Notes under the pieces: model-generated
The model's database searches: none
What the model saw: only the letters and a program-made list of their open reading frames with translations
What the model was told of the DNA's origin: nothing
Shown: piece by piece, positions 7,192-15,612 of the stretch
How the letters are laid out: every line of letters begins with the position of its first letter
Numbering within the stretch: position 1 is the first letter of the stretch
Source: Amycolatopsis sp. NBC_01480
Lineage (GTDB): Bacteria > Actinomycetota > Actinomycetes > Mycobacteriales > Pseudonocardiaceae
Direction of reading: 5' to 3'
DNA length: 64,000 nt
Assembly (NCBI RefSeq): GCF_036227205.1
Contig: NZ_CP109442.1
Span: forward strand, 9,114,001 to 9,178,000
Translations under genes and position numbers: made by a program

Positions 7192-10100
7192 GTGGCGGTT
7201 GTGCACGGACCGGATGGGCTGAACCGGCGACAGGCCCTGCGGGTGCTGGGCGCGGGCGGGGTGGCGGTGCTCGCCGCGGGCCTGGTGACACCGATGGCAG
7301 CGGCGGCTGATTCCGCGGCCACCGGGGTTGCTCAGGGCGGCCCGCCCGACGACGTCGCCGCGACGTATCTCCGGGTGCTGCTGCGGCACACCCGCTGGGC
7401 CGAGTCGCAGTTCGACGCCGTGAAGGGGATCTACCCGGCCACGGACTTCACCTTCGCCGTGGTGCTGGGCAACGCGGTGCTGCTGACCCGCGACGGCTAC
7501 GACGCGTCGGTGACCGGCGTGACGCACGAGGTGCTGCACCAGCACACCGTCGACACGATCCGGCACTTCGCGGCGTCCAACCTGCTCACCGGCGGCACCG
7601 AATGGGGCCGGCGGCTGTTCTTCGACACCACGTTCCAGTCCTACTTCCAGCTCGCCGCGCGTCTACTGTGGACGGACCTGGACGAGACGACCCGCGCGAA
7701 CGTCACGAAAATCGCCACCGAGCAGGCCGCGTACACCACCGCTCTCGGCACCGGGAACGACCCGATGTCCGGCGACTGGACCCCGCACGGCCTGACCGGC
7801 GGTTACGTCGGCGACACGAAACTCGAGGAGATGGGCGTCTACGCGCAGTCGCTGGCGCCCGGGCTGGCCTGGGCGCCCGACGACCCGCGCGCGGCCGCGT
7901 GGCGCTCCTCTTTCGGCGCGTGGAGCCGCAACGAGGGCGGCCTGCCCGCCGCGGACCTGGCCAATCCCCGGCTCGTCGACGGGATCGCCGTCTCCGCGAA
8001 CACCGCGACCAACCTGTACGACACGTTCCTGGTGGAGAACCACGGCTCGTTCGGGCCGCATTACCAGGAAGAATTGTGGCGGACCTCGGGCCGCAACTCG
8101 ATGCACTTCCTGTTGTCGGGCCGGCCGCTGCCGGAAGTGCTTACCGCGCAACCGAACGGCGAGCTGCTGTGGCGCACCATGCTGCTGATGACCAGCGACG
8201 CGGGCGAGCCGCTGATGCCGATGGTGAACGACCGCGAGCACCTCTACGGCCGGGACGTCATCCCGCTCGCCTTCCGCGCGCAGGTGCTCGGCGACCGTTA
8301 CGCGGCGCGGGCCGAGGCGGACCTCGCCGCGCGGCTGGAGCCGTACCAGGCGTATCCGCCGGTCGATCGCGTCACGAAGTTCTCCGGTGAGCCGAAGTAC
8401 GAGCCCGAAGCCCGCGCGGAGATCGCGATCAGCTACCTGCTGCACGAGTGGCGCGCGCGTCACGGCGGGACGGTGCGGCCGGCGAGCACGGCGGAGTTCG
8501 ACGCGCATGCTGTGGGTGTCGCCGATTTCGGGACCGGCCCCGGCCTGCTCGCGCACCGCTCCCCTGCGGCGTGGGCGGCGACGGTCACCAAGCCCGGGTT
8601 CGTCAAGTTCGCCTGGCAGCCGCACCACGACGACTGGCTCTTCGCCCTGAGCGGCGCGACGCCGATGTTCCTGCCTTCGACCGCGCTGTCCGTAGGCGAG
8701 CGCCACACCGCGACGTGGACGAAGGTCCGTGATGGCTTCGACGGCACTGTCGGCGTGCTGAAGTTCGACACCAGCTACGCGGGCTTCGCGACGCTGCCAA
8801 CCGGCGCTGCCGTGTACGCGAGCACCGGCGTGGCGGACGGCGAAGGCGTTGTGTCCGTGTACAACCTCGACATGCCCGGCATGCCGGGTCTCGACGGCGG
8901 CCGCACTTATCGCGCCGCCGAGGGCAGCGTGACCGTCCCGGTCGCGACGGCGCCTCCCTCGGGCGGGCGCGTCGACGACCTGGTGTTCCCGGCCGTGACC
9001 GCGCGGTACGTCCGGATGCTCGGCGAGCAGCCCGATCCGACGTACGGCTATTCGCTGTGGGCTTTTGAGGTCCGCGACGGCGCGTCCGGTGCCGACCTCG
9101 CCCGGGCCGGGACCGCGACGGCTTCGTCCGCCGCGCCGGGCAAGGAGGCGAAGTTCACCACCGACGGCGACCCGGCGACGCGCTGGGCGGTGTCGACGGC
9201 CGACCGGCCGCGCGCGGACAGCTGGCTCGCGGTGGACCTGGGCGCGCCGCAGGCGTTCGACCGCGTCCGGCTGAGCTGGGAAGCGGCGGCCGGGCGGAAG
9301 TACCGCGTGGAGACCTCGGCCGACGGCGTCACCTGGACCCCGGCGGCGACGTACCCGAAGCCCGCGCTCAGCACCACGGGCGGCTGGCTGGACGTCGACG
9401 GCCGGGCGGGTTTCGTCGTCGCCGGCTCGTCGCGGCCGATCACGGTCTCCGGCGACCGGATCGCGCTCGCGGACGGCCCGGTCGCGCCGCTGCTGGTGGA
9501 GTGCTACCCGGACCCGCGAGGCCTGGCCGACACCGCCCGCCGCGCCCGCCCGGCGAGCAGCGCACCGTCTTTGATCACGTCCGTTGTGGACGGTCATCTG
9601 GTCCTGCTCAACCTCGCCGGCACTGCGGCGGCGGCAATGGTCTCGCTACCTCAGACCGGCGGGTCGGTCGCGCTGTACCGGGGCGAGCAGGTGGTGACGC
9701 CTCGCGGGTCCGACCTGACCGCGGCGCTGGCCCCCGCGGAGGGACGGATCGAGCCCGCGTGGTTCACCCTGCGTGGCGCTTTCGGCCGCGCCGTACCGTC
9801 CGGCCTGCGAGCGACGGTGTCCCACGCGGCGGAGTTGAAGCTCACCGCTCCGTCCGGCGGGCCGGTTTCGCTGACCGTCGAGCTTTTGGGAGAAGCCGCG
9901 CGCCAGGTGACGATCCCCGGCGGCCGCACGGTGACCGTCACTGCCCGGGAAACCCGCCCGTACCCCTTGGACGACCTGGCTGTCGGCGCTGTCACCTTCC
10001 CGGCGGAGCCACTGCCGCAAGGGATGTCGTCACCTGGCGCCGCCGTCGACGACAACCCGGCAACGGCCTGGCACCCCGGTCTTAACGGCCGGATGGTGGT

Positions 10101-10338
10101 CGACCTGGGCGCCCTCGTGCCGGTCTCGGCCGCCGAACTGTCCTGGGCGCCGGGCCGGATCCCCACCGCGGTGGTCGAGTACAGCACCGACGGGCGGACT
10201 TACACCGCGGCGCGGTCGCCCGGCCGCGGTCGCACGGTTTCGGTTCCGCTGAAGGCATCCGCCCGTTACGTCGCGGTCCGCGTGACCGGCTCCCGCCCCG
10301 GCGACGCTGGGCTGGCCCGGCTGAGCGTCCACGCCTGA
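7192..10338 (+). CDS. Large secreted protein with discoidin (F5/8 type C) domains
   Basis: A 1048-residue exported protein. The N-terminus has a twin-arginine-like signal (NRRQALRVLGAGG, residues 11-23, then a hydrophobic run ending near AAAAD). The first ~420 residues are an alpha-helical domain with many conserved aromatic and His residues, reminiscent of the alpha/alpha toroid of polysaccharide lyases but without a motif I can assign. Two F5/8 type C-like modules follow, one around residues 600-740 (DGDPATRWAVSTADRP, then DSWLAVDLGAPQAFDRV) and one at the C-terminus (DDNPATAWHPGLNGR, then MVVDLG), both probable carbohydrate-binding units. A role in extracellular polysaccharide breakdown is inferred. 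Translation starts at the GTG at 7192. Confidence 0.72.
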   Translation: MAVVHGPDGLNRRQALRVLGAGGVAVLAAGLVTPMAAAADSAATGVAQGGPPDDVAATYLRVLLRHTRWAESQFDAVKGIYPATDFTFAVVLGNAVLLTRDGYDASVTGVTHEVLHQHTVDTIRHFAASNLLTGGTEWGRRLFFDTTFQSYFQLAARLLWTDLDETTRANVTKIATEQAAYTTALGTGNDPMSGDWTPHGLTGGYVGDTKLEEMGVYAQSLAPGLAWAPDDPRAAAWRSSFGAWSRNEGGLPAADLANPRLVDGIAVSANTATNLYDTFLVENHGSFGPHYQEELWRTSGRNSMHFLLSGRPLPEVLTAQPNGELLWRTMLLMTSDAGEPLMPMVNDREHLYGRDVIPLAFRAQVLGDRYAARAEADLAARLEPYQAYPPVDRVTKFSGEPKYEPEARAEIAISYLLHEWRARHGGTVRPASTAEFDAHAVGVADFGTGPGLLAHRSPAAWAATVTKPGFVKFAWQPHHDDWLFALSGATPMFLPSTALSVGERHTATWTKVRDGFDGTVGVLKFDTSYAGFATLPTGAAVYASTGVADGEGVVSVYNLDMPGMPGLDGGRTYRAAEGSVTVPVATAPPSGGRVDDLVFPAVTARYVRMLGEQPDPTYGYSLWAFEVRDGASGADLARAGTATASSAAPGKEAKFTTDGDPATRWAVSTADRPRADSWLAVDLGAPQAFDRVRLSWEAAAGRKYRVETSADGVTWTPAATYPKPALSTTGGWLDVDGRAGFVVAGSSRPITVSGDRIALADGPVAPLLVECYPDPRGLADTARRARPASSAPSLITSVVDGHLVLLNLAGTAAAAMVSLPQTGGSVALYRGEQVVTPRGSDLTAALAPAEGRIEPAWFTLRGAFGRAVPSGLRATVSHAAELKLTAPSGGPVSLTVELLGEAARQVTIPGGRTVTVTARETRPYPLDDLAVGAVTFPAEPLPQGMSSPGAAVDDNPATAWHPGLNGRMVVDLGALVPVSAAELSWAPGRIPTAVVEYSTDGRTYTAARSPGRGRTVSVPLKASARYVAVRVTGSRPGDAGLARLSVHA

Positions 10339-10343
10339 ACCAG

Positions 10344-10389
10344 CTCGTGAGTGTTTAGGACGGTTAGAACCGTCCTAAACACTCACGAG
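10344..10389. repeat. 46-bp dispersed palindrome, copy 2
   Basis: A near-perfect palindrome with arms CTCGTGAGTGTTTAGGACGG and its complement around the centre TTAGAA. It sits between convergent genes, 6 bp from the stop of the discoidin gene and 5 bp from the stop of ribA, which suits a two-way transcript-end hairpin. Its centre reads GGTTAGAACC, the complement of the GGTTCTAACC in the other copies. Confidence 0.93.
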
Positions 10390-10393
10390 TCCT

Positions 10394-11029
10394 TCAGCTG
10401 GCGATATGCCCCAACCCAGCAGGCAGCGTCAAACTGTGCCCCGTGTGTTCCACCTTCGCCCGCAAATACCGCACATTCGTCTCCGTCGCGAACACCCCAG
10501 TACGCACACGCTCGCGCACATCAACCCCACCAGCAGTCAGCTGCGCCGCCTTGTCCGGGTTGTTCGACAGCAGGTCCACTCGCGCGACGCCCAGCGCCTG
10601 CAGCATCTGTGCGGCAGCGGTGTAGTCGCGGGCGTCCTCGGGGAGGCCGAGTGCCGCGTTGGCCGCGTAGGTGTCGAGGCCGTCGTCCTGGAGGGCGTAC
10701 GCGTCGAGCTTGTTGTACAGGCCGATGCCGCGGCCCTCTTGGCGCAGGTACAGCAGATAACCACCCGCCTCGGCGATCCGGGCGACCGACTCGCCCAGTT
10801 GCGGGCCGCAGTCGCAGCGGGCGGAGCCGAAGACGTCGCCGGTCAGGCACTCGGAGTGCATCCGGACCAGGGGCACCGGGCCGGGTTCGCCGAGCACGAA
10901 CGCGAGGTGCTCGAGCCCGTCGGAGAGGCCGCGGAACGTGACCGCCTCCGCCTCGACGGCCAGGCCGCCATCGAACCGCAGCGGGATCCGCACCCGCGTA
11001 CGCACCTCCGCCGCCGCCACCGTGGTCAT
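10394..11029 (-). CDS. ribA: GTP cyclohydrolase II
   Basis: A 211-residue cytosolic enzyme that opens GTP to 2,5-diamino-6-ribosylamino-4-pyrimidinone phosphate with loss of formate and pyrophosphate, the first step of riboflavin synthesis. The zinc site is seen as CLTGDVFGSARCDCG, the GTP-binding and catalytic loop as RQEGRGIGLYNK, and SNNPDKAAQL is also typical. It is a stand-alone RibA, without the RibB domain found in fused bacterial enzymes. It is divergent from a MarR-family gene, and two copies of a GGTTC...GAAC operator-like site lie between their starts, suggesting this copy is under MarR control rather than only riboflavin control. Confidence 0.93.
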   Translation of the reverse strand: MTTVAAAEVRTRVRIPLRFDGGLAVEAEAVTFRGLSDGLEHLAFVLGEPGPVPLVRMHSECLTGDVFGSARCDCGPQLGESVARIAEAGGYLLYLRQEGRGIGLYNKLDAYALQDDGLDTYAANAALGLPEDARDYTAAAQMLQALGVARVDLLSNNPDKAAQLTAGGVDVRERVRTGVFATETNVRYLRAKVEHTGHSLTLPAGLGHIAS

Positions 11030-11053
11030 CGACCAGCTCCGTTCACCCCTGGT

Positions 11054-11069
11054 GGTTCAAATTCGAACC
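11054..11069. promoter_or_regulatory. Candidate MarR operator 1
   Basis: GGTTCAAATTCGAACC, an inverted repeat with arms GGTTC and GAACC. It lies 25 bp upstream of the ribA start. A second closely matching site begins 40 bp further on at 11094, next to the MarR gene. Confidence 0.6.
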
Positions 11070-11093
11070 AAGCCCCGATCGACCCTACAACAT

Positions 11094-11109
11094 GGTTCAA
11101 ATTGGAACA
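11094..11109. promoter_or_regulatory. Candidate MarR operator 2
   Basis: GGTTCAAATTGGAACA, matching the site at 11054 in its first ten positions with one change in the right arm. It lies 22 bp upstream of the MarR start, a position suited to autorepression. Confidence 0.6.
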
Positions 11110-11130
11110 ACCTGCGTTACCCTTGGTGCC

Positions 11131-11604
11131 ATGGCCGAACCACGATGGCTCACCGAGCGCCAGCTGCAGACCTGGCAGGCCTTCCTGGCGGTGAGCTCGC
11201 AGCTCAACCGGCGCGTCGAACAGCAGCTGCGGGACGACGCGGGTCTTTCGCACCCACAGTACGAAGTTCTGGCCCGCCTCGCCGCTGCCGGCGGCGCGCT
11301 GCGGATGACCGACCTCGCGGGCGCGGCGCTGACCTCGAAGAGCGGCCTGAGCTATCAGGTCGGCCAGCTCGAAAAGGCGGGGCTGGTCGGCCGCCGCTCG
11401 TGCGAGTCCGACGACCGGGGCGTGATCGCCTTCCTCACCGAACACGGCTGGTCCGAGCTGCGGGCCGCCGCCGCGGGCCACGCCGGGCTGGTCGGCGAAC
11501 TGCTCGTCGACGCGCTGAGCCCGGACCAGTTCGCCGCCTTCAGCACGGCGCTCGAAACCCTCGCGACGCACCTGAACCAGGGATCGCGGAAAACGCCGGT
11601 GTGA
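11131..11604 (+). CDS. MarR family transcriptional regulator
   Basis: A 157-residue winged-helix regulator with the usual MarR layout: a dimerising N-terminal helix (RQLQTWQAFLAVSSQL), HTH (LRMTDLAGAALTSKSGLSYQVGQLE, read as helix 3 plus recognition helix) and wing (LVGRRSCESDDRGVIAFLT), followed by two C-terminal helices. The DDRG wing motif is diagnostic. ATG at 11131 fits the family length. It is divergent from ribA with two operator-like palindromes between them, so autoregulation and control of ribA are likely. The ligand is unknown. Confidence 0.88.
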   Translation: MAEPRWLTERQLQTWQAFLAVSSQLNRRVEQQLRDDAGLSHPQYEVLARLAAAGGALRMTDLAGAALTSKSGLSYQVGQLEKAGLVGRRSCESDDRGVIAFLTEHGWSELRAAAAGHAGLVGELLVDALSPDQFAAFSTALETLATHLNQGSRKTPV

Positions 11605-11630
11605 CGCTCCCCTCACGACGCCGCGGGAGG

Positions 11631-12380
11631 TCAGTGCCCCGTCGTCGCCTGGGTCCAATCGACACCGCCGTCACCCGAAGACCCGCTCAGCAACGCCAGA
11701 TCCGGCGGCACCAGCACCGCCGCGTCGAGCAGGGCTTCGAGCAGCGGCCCGTCCCCCGCGCCCGGGTGGAAGCGGGCGCGCACCTGCTCCACAACCACCC
11801 CCACCGCCGCCGCACTCCACGCGCCCGCCGGGTCCAGGCGCAGCAGCTGGTCGGCCGCGCGCAGCAGCGGCAACGGTCGCGGCCGAGCCTCCCAGCGCAG
11901 GAAACTCTGCCCCAGCACGGCGAAAGCGAGCCGTTCGCGCGCCCGCAGCACCCCTCCGGCTGCGGGCGGCGCGACCGGGTTCCCGTCGGCGACGCGGACC
12001 TCCAGCACGTGCTCGCGCCCCCGAGAGCCATGCACGTACAGCGGCAGGTAACCCGGCGGCAACGGCACGGGGTCGGCGCCGGTGAACAACAACCGCGACT
12101 CCGGCAGCCGCAGCGGGACCTTGCCCGTGGCCCGCACCCACCAGCGGTCGCGGTCGTGCTCGAGCACCCCGTGGCGACGGCTCACGCGCCGGTCGTCCTC
12201 CCCCACCGGCACTGAAACCTCGGCCGTGTTGCGCCCGAACGTCACCGGCCCCGCCCCCGGCGGCACCAGCACTCCCCCGGCCGGCCCGAGCACCACCAGC
12301 GTCCCGGCCGGCGACGGGAACCCGCGCACCAGACTCGGGTGCCCGGCGGGCAGCGTGCGCACGACCTCACTTGCGGCCAC
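11631..12380 (-). CDS. FHA domain-containing protein (paralogue A)
   Basis: A 249-residue cytoplasmic protein. Residues about 40-95 form a forkhead-associated domain: VTFGRN, then DDRRVSRRHGVLEHDRDRWWV holds the Arg, Ser and His that bind phosphothreonine. The usual SxNGT turn at the domain's end is replaced by ATGK. The second half is helical (RERLAFAVLGQSFL...) and ends with LVPPDLALL. The layout and the ending are shared with the FHA protein at 12694, so the two are paralogues. Both lie downstream of the receptor kinase at 13491, whose phosphorylated residues they may read. GTG at 12380 is the most reasonable start. Confidence 0.8.
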   Translation of the reverse strand: MAASEVVRTLPAGHPSLVRGFPSPAGTLVVLGPAGGVLVPPGAGPVTFGRNTAEVSVPVGEDDRRVSRRHGVLEHDRDRWWVRATGKVPLRLPESRLLFTGADPVPLPPGYLPLYVHGSRGREHVLEVRVADGNPVAPPAAGGVLRARERLAFAVLGQSFLRWEARPRPLPLLRAADQLLRLDPAGAWSAAAVGVVVEQVRARFHPGAGDGPLLEALLDAAVLVPPDLALLSGSSGDGGVDWTQATTGH

Positions 12381-12507
12381 GCCCTACCCCCAACCCGATC
12401 CCCGCGCGCCGGACAGCCCCACCGCACGCCGCGAGGCTAACCGGCACCCCCGGGACCCCTCCCGGACCGGCGAACGCCGCTCAGTTACCGGGCGGCTACG
12501 GGGAAAG

Positions 12508-12643
12508 CGCCCCAATGTGGCGTTCGGTGCGCCCAACGCACCCAATGTGGCGGTCGGTGCGTGGAATCAGGACTGGGCGCCGAGCGCCTCCGTTGAGGGT
12601 GGTGGTGGGGCAGGGCTGGAGCAACCAACGCCACATTGGGGCG
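12508..12643. repeat. Inverted-repeat element with CCAATGTGGCG motifs
   Basis: A 17-bp perfect inverted repeat (CGCCCCAATGTGGCGTT at 12508-12524 and its complement at 12627-12643) encloses about 100 bp, with an extra partial unit, CCCAATGTGGCGGTCGGTGC, at 12541-12560. It fills the gap between the two FHA genes, where no open reading frame looks real. It resembles a miniature inverted-repeat element. Confidence 0.75.
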
Positions 12644-12693
12644 GAACCACCGGAGGCCGGTCGAGCAGCAGAAGCGGAGCGAGCGAGCGCGGC

Positions 12694-13494
12694 TCAGGCG
12701 TCCCCGGCCACGTCGAGCAACGCCAAGTCCGGCGGCACCAACGAAGTAGACAGCAGCAGCTCTTTCACCAGGTTGTCGTTGAGCGAGTTTCCCACTGGCT
12801 CCCCGACTTCCTCCCGCGTCAGGCCCGCAACCCCAGCCCGCGCCAGCCTCGCGCGCACAGCCACCACCAGGTGCTCCACCCGCTTCGAAGTCCAGCCGGC
12901 CGACGGGTCGAGTTCGGCGAGTTGCTCGGCGACCTGGCGCCACGCCATCGGCTGCGGATACGGCTGCTGCAGCAGGTACCGCTGCGCCAGCGACACCAGC
13001 GCCAGCCGCTCTTCCGGGCTCAGCCGCCACATCCGCGGGGGCTCGGTGACGTCCTGGGGCCGCGACTCCGGCCGTCGCCCGTCGGCGCCCGCGACGTACA
13101 GCTCCAGCAGGTGCTCGCGGTCGGACGAGCCGCGGACGAACACCGCGGTGTAGCCCTCGGGCAGCGGCACCGGCTCCTCCTCGGGGAAGAGCAGGCGCGA
13201 GCCGGGCAGCCGGATCGGCAGGCGGCCGGTGTTGTGCATCCACCACGCGTCGCCGCGGCAGAGCAGGAAACCCTGGTGGCGGCTGACTTTCCGGTCGTCC
13301 TCGCCGACGCACACGTGCACGTCCTCGCGGTTGCGTCCGAAAAGGACCTTCCGGCCGTCACGCGGCGGCATCCGGACGCCGCCGGTCACGGCGAGCGCGA
13401 AAACCGTGCCGGGGGCCGCTGCCGGGACCCCGTAGGCGAGGCTGCCGTGGTCGGCGCCCAGCGGCTCGGCGCCCTTGGCGCGCATGGCGGTCAC
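12694..13494 (-). CDS. FHA domain-containing protein (paralogue B)
   Basis: A 266-residue protein with a forkhead-associated domain at about residues 45-110: VLFGRNREDV, DDRKVSRHQGFLL, then WWMHNTGRLPI. The Arg, Ser and His-Gln of the phosphothreonine site are present, while the SxNGT turn is altered to NTGR. A helical C-terminal domain follows (LSPEERLALVSLAQRYLL, and SAGWTSKRVEHLVVAVRARL, which looks like a winged helix) and ends in SLVPPDLALL as in paralogue A. GTG at 13494 overlaps the kinase stop codon by 4 bp (GTGA), a sign of translational coupling to the kinase. It is probably a phospho-dependent partner of that kinase. Confidence 0.82.
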   Translation of the reverse strand: MTAMRAKGAEPLGADHGSLAYGVPAAAPGTVFALAVTGGVRMPPRDGRKVLFGRNREDVHVCVGEDDRKVSRHQGFLLCRGDAWWMHNTGRLPIRLPGSRLLFPEEEPVPLPEGYTAVFVRGSSDREHLLELYVAGADGRRPESRPQDVTEPPRMWRLSPEERLALVSLAQRYLLQQPYPQPMAWRQVAEQLAELDPSAGWTSKRVEHLVVAVRARLARAGVAGLTREEVGEPVGNSLNDNLVKELLLSTSLVPPDLALLDVAGDA

Positions 13495-15326
13495 GGCTTC
13501 GGCAGCTTCGCGACGACGTCGCCGGCCAGCGCGGTGGCGGGCGTGCAGAGCCGGTCCGACGGCGGGTCCCCGTGCACCACGACCTTGATCTGCTCGACGG
13601 CCGCCTCCCCCGTGGCGTCGGTGTACTGCCGGTACACCAGCAGCGCCTGGCAGGTCTTCGGGGCGAAGTCGTCGGTCTTGGTGTAGACGTCCCGCCCGGC
13701 CACGCGCACCAGCTGCCCGGTGTCCGGCCCCGGCGGCTGGTCCCGGTCGAAGATCACGGTGACCGCGCGGGTGGTCGCGTCGCTGTCCCAGTCGCAGCCC
13801 CAATTGCCGAACCCGGGCTGCACCCGCACCGGCGCGGTGACCTCCGCGGTGCCCGAAAGCGCGGTCTGGTCCAGCAGCGTGCACGCGTTGAGCTGGGCCA
13901 GCGAACCCGACGGGTACGGCGTCGTGCGCGCCGGCACGCCCCCGGCGGCGAGCACCTTCGTGGCCGAGGCGACGGCGATGTCGGCCGCCTTGCAGACGTC
14001 GAGGTTGTCGCCCTGGTCGTCGCTGACGTCGATGCGCACCAGGTACTGGTCCTGCAGCTGCACCAGCCGGGTGCAGTCGCCGTCCTGCGCCGGGTCGCCG
14101 AACACCGCGAACGGGCCCGAGCGGGTGCGCTGCCCGGCGGGCGCGCCGCCGTCGCCGGGCGGGTCCAGCAGCTCGAGCTTGACGTCGGCCTGCCGGTCCT
14201 GCCCGTCGCTGCTCTGGCCGCGCTGGATGATGACGTCGCAGCGGTCGAAGTTGCCGTAGTCCGGGTCGGCCGCGGCGTCGCCGAACGGCTTCAGCGGAGC
14301 CGCGTCGACAAGGCGGCACGGGTCGGCTTCCTCCGGGTTCGCGCCGATGCCCAGCACCGCCGGCTTCACCGGGACCGCGGACGGGCCCTGCGCGGCCGGC
14401 TGGTCCGGGGTGCGCACGAACACCAGGAACGCGGCGACCACCACCACGACGGCGGCCAGCACGGCCCCGCTGACCATGAGCCGGCGACGGCGCGCGCTGT
14501 GCCGGGGCCGGTGCGGCGGCGCGGGCGGAAGTCCTTCGAGCCCGCCGGCCAGCAGGTCCCGGGCCGCGGCGGCGGTGGGCCGCTCGGCGGGCGCGAACCG
14601 CATCAGCTCGGTCAGTGCCGGGGCCAGGCCGCCGGCGTTGCGGGGCTCCGGGATCGGGCCCTCGGCGGCCTGCCGGATGGTCGCGTACTCATTGCCCCCG
14701 CCGAACGGGGGCGAGCCCTCGACCGCGGAGAACAGCGTGGCGCCCAAGGAAAAGACGTCGGAGGCGGGGGTCGGCGGGTGCCCCTGCGCGACCTCCGGCG
14801 CGAGGTAGCCGGGGGTGCCGCCGATCAGCGGCGAGTCGGTGATCGTCTCGTCGGCGCGGACCGAGCGCGAGATGCCGAAGTCGGTGAGCTTGGCCAGACC
14901 CTGCTCGGTGATCAACACGTTGCCGGGCTTGACATCGCGGTGCACGATGCCGCGGTCGTGCACCGCCGCGAGCGCGTCGGCGAGCTGCACGCCGATCTCG
15001 GCCACGGTGCGCACCGGCAAGGCGCCTTCGGCCGCGAGGATCTCGGCGAGGCTGCGCGAGGGCACGTACTCCATCACGATCCACAGCTCGTCGCCCTCGG
15101 CGACCACGTCGTAGAAGGTGACCACGTTCGGGTGCTGCAGCCCGGCGGCGAGCCGGGCCTCGCGGCGCAGCGTGCGGCCACTCACCGCATCGGACAGGCG
15201 TGCCTGCTTCAGCGCCACCACCCGGTCGAGGCGCTCGTCCCGCGCCCGCCAGACCACGCCCATGCCCCCGGTGCCCACCCGGCCCAGCAGCCGATAACGC
15301 TCGGCGATCAGCTGGTCACCCTGCAC
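13491..15326 (-). CDS. Receptor-type Ser/Thr protein kinase (PknB-like) with DUF3558-like sensor
   Basis: A 611-residue membrane kinase. The cytoplasmic kinase domain (about residues 10-260) has the glycine loop GTGGMG, catalytic Lys40 (VALK), HRD at 129-131 and DFG at 149-151, so it should be active. A basic stretch and one membrane segment (about 284-304) follow. The extracellular part (305-611) has no PASTA repeats. It contains two cysteine-paired modules resembling DUF3558 lipoprotein domains (one beginning DPCRLVD, the other NACTLLD). It heads an operon with a translationally coupled FHA gene and a second FHA paralogue. The signal sensed is unknown. A perfect inverted repeat lies just upstream. 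Confidence 0.88.
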   Translation of the reverse strand: MQGDQLIAERYRLLGRVGTGGMGVVWRARDERLDRVVALKQARLSDAVSGRTLRREARLAAGLQHPNVVTFYDVVAEGDELWIVMEYVPSRSLAEILAAEGALPVRTVAEIGVQLADALAAVHDRGIVHRDVKPGNVLITEQGLAKLTDFGISRSVRADETITDSPLIGGTPGYLAPEVAQGHPPTPASDVFSLGATLFSAVEGSPPFGGGNEYATIRQAAEGPIPEPRNAGGLAPALTELMRFAPAERPTAAAARDLLAGGLEGLPPAPPHRPRHSARRRRLMVSGAVLAAVVVVVAAFLVFVRTPDQPAAQGPSAVPVKPAVLGIGANPEEADPCRLVDAAPLKPFGDAAADPDYGNFDRCDVIIQRGQSSDGQDRQADVKLELLDPPGDGGAPAGQRTRSGPFAVFGDPAQDGDCTRLVQLQDQYLVRIDVSDDQGDNLDVCKAADIAVASATKVLAAGGVPARTTPYPSGSLAQLNACTLLDQTALSGTAEVTAPVRVQPGFGNWGCDWDSDATTRAVTVIFDRDQPPGPDTGQLVRVAGRDVYTKTDDFAPKTCQALLVYRQYTDATGEAAVEQIKVVVHGDPPSDRLCTPATALAGDVVAKLPKP

Positions 15327-15367
15327 CGACGCTCCCCTCGGCGTGGCCCGACCTTGTGACGTGACTC

Positions 15368-15383
15368 GCAGTAACGATACTGC
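15368..15383. promoter_or_regulatory. Inverted repeat upstream of kinase operon
   Basis: A perfect 6-4-6 palindrome, GCAGTA-ACGA-TACTGC, 42 bp before the kinase start codon. Its place suits an operator or the site of an unidentified regulator. Confidence 0.4.
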
Positions 15384-15497
15384 ATCCCCCTGTGTAACGA
15401 CACCCGCCCGGACCGGTCGTCACTGCCGGGTCGCCCGACCGGCCGATCAAGTGTCCACAGTGCACGGCCACCGGGCCCGGACGGCCACCGGGCCGCA

Positions 15498-15513
15498 GTA
15501 TAGGCCGTTATAC
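15498..15513. promoter_or_regulatory. AT-rich inverted repeat upstream of DUF3040 gene
   Basis: GTATA-GGCCGT-TATAC, a 5-6-5 inverted repeat about 100 bp upstream of the gene at 15613. It is one of few AT-rich spots in the region and may overlap a promoter. Support is weak. Confidence 0.25.
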
Positions 15514-15612
15514 GCCTTGCGGCGGCCGGGTGAATCGCCCGTGGGGCGGTTGGCGGAGCGCGGCGCGGGGTACCTGGCCGACGTGCCGGCAGGCCGGGCG
15601 AAGGAGACTTCC

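Noticed and set aside
12508..12643. CRISPR-like array
   Set aside because: Only two direct units and one inverted unit, no regular spacing and no cas genes.
13572..15359. Open frame on the + strand opposite the Ser/Thr kinase
   Set aside because: Composition of a shadow frame; the kinase on the other strand has all catalytic motifs.
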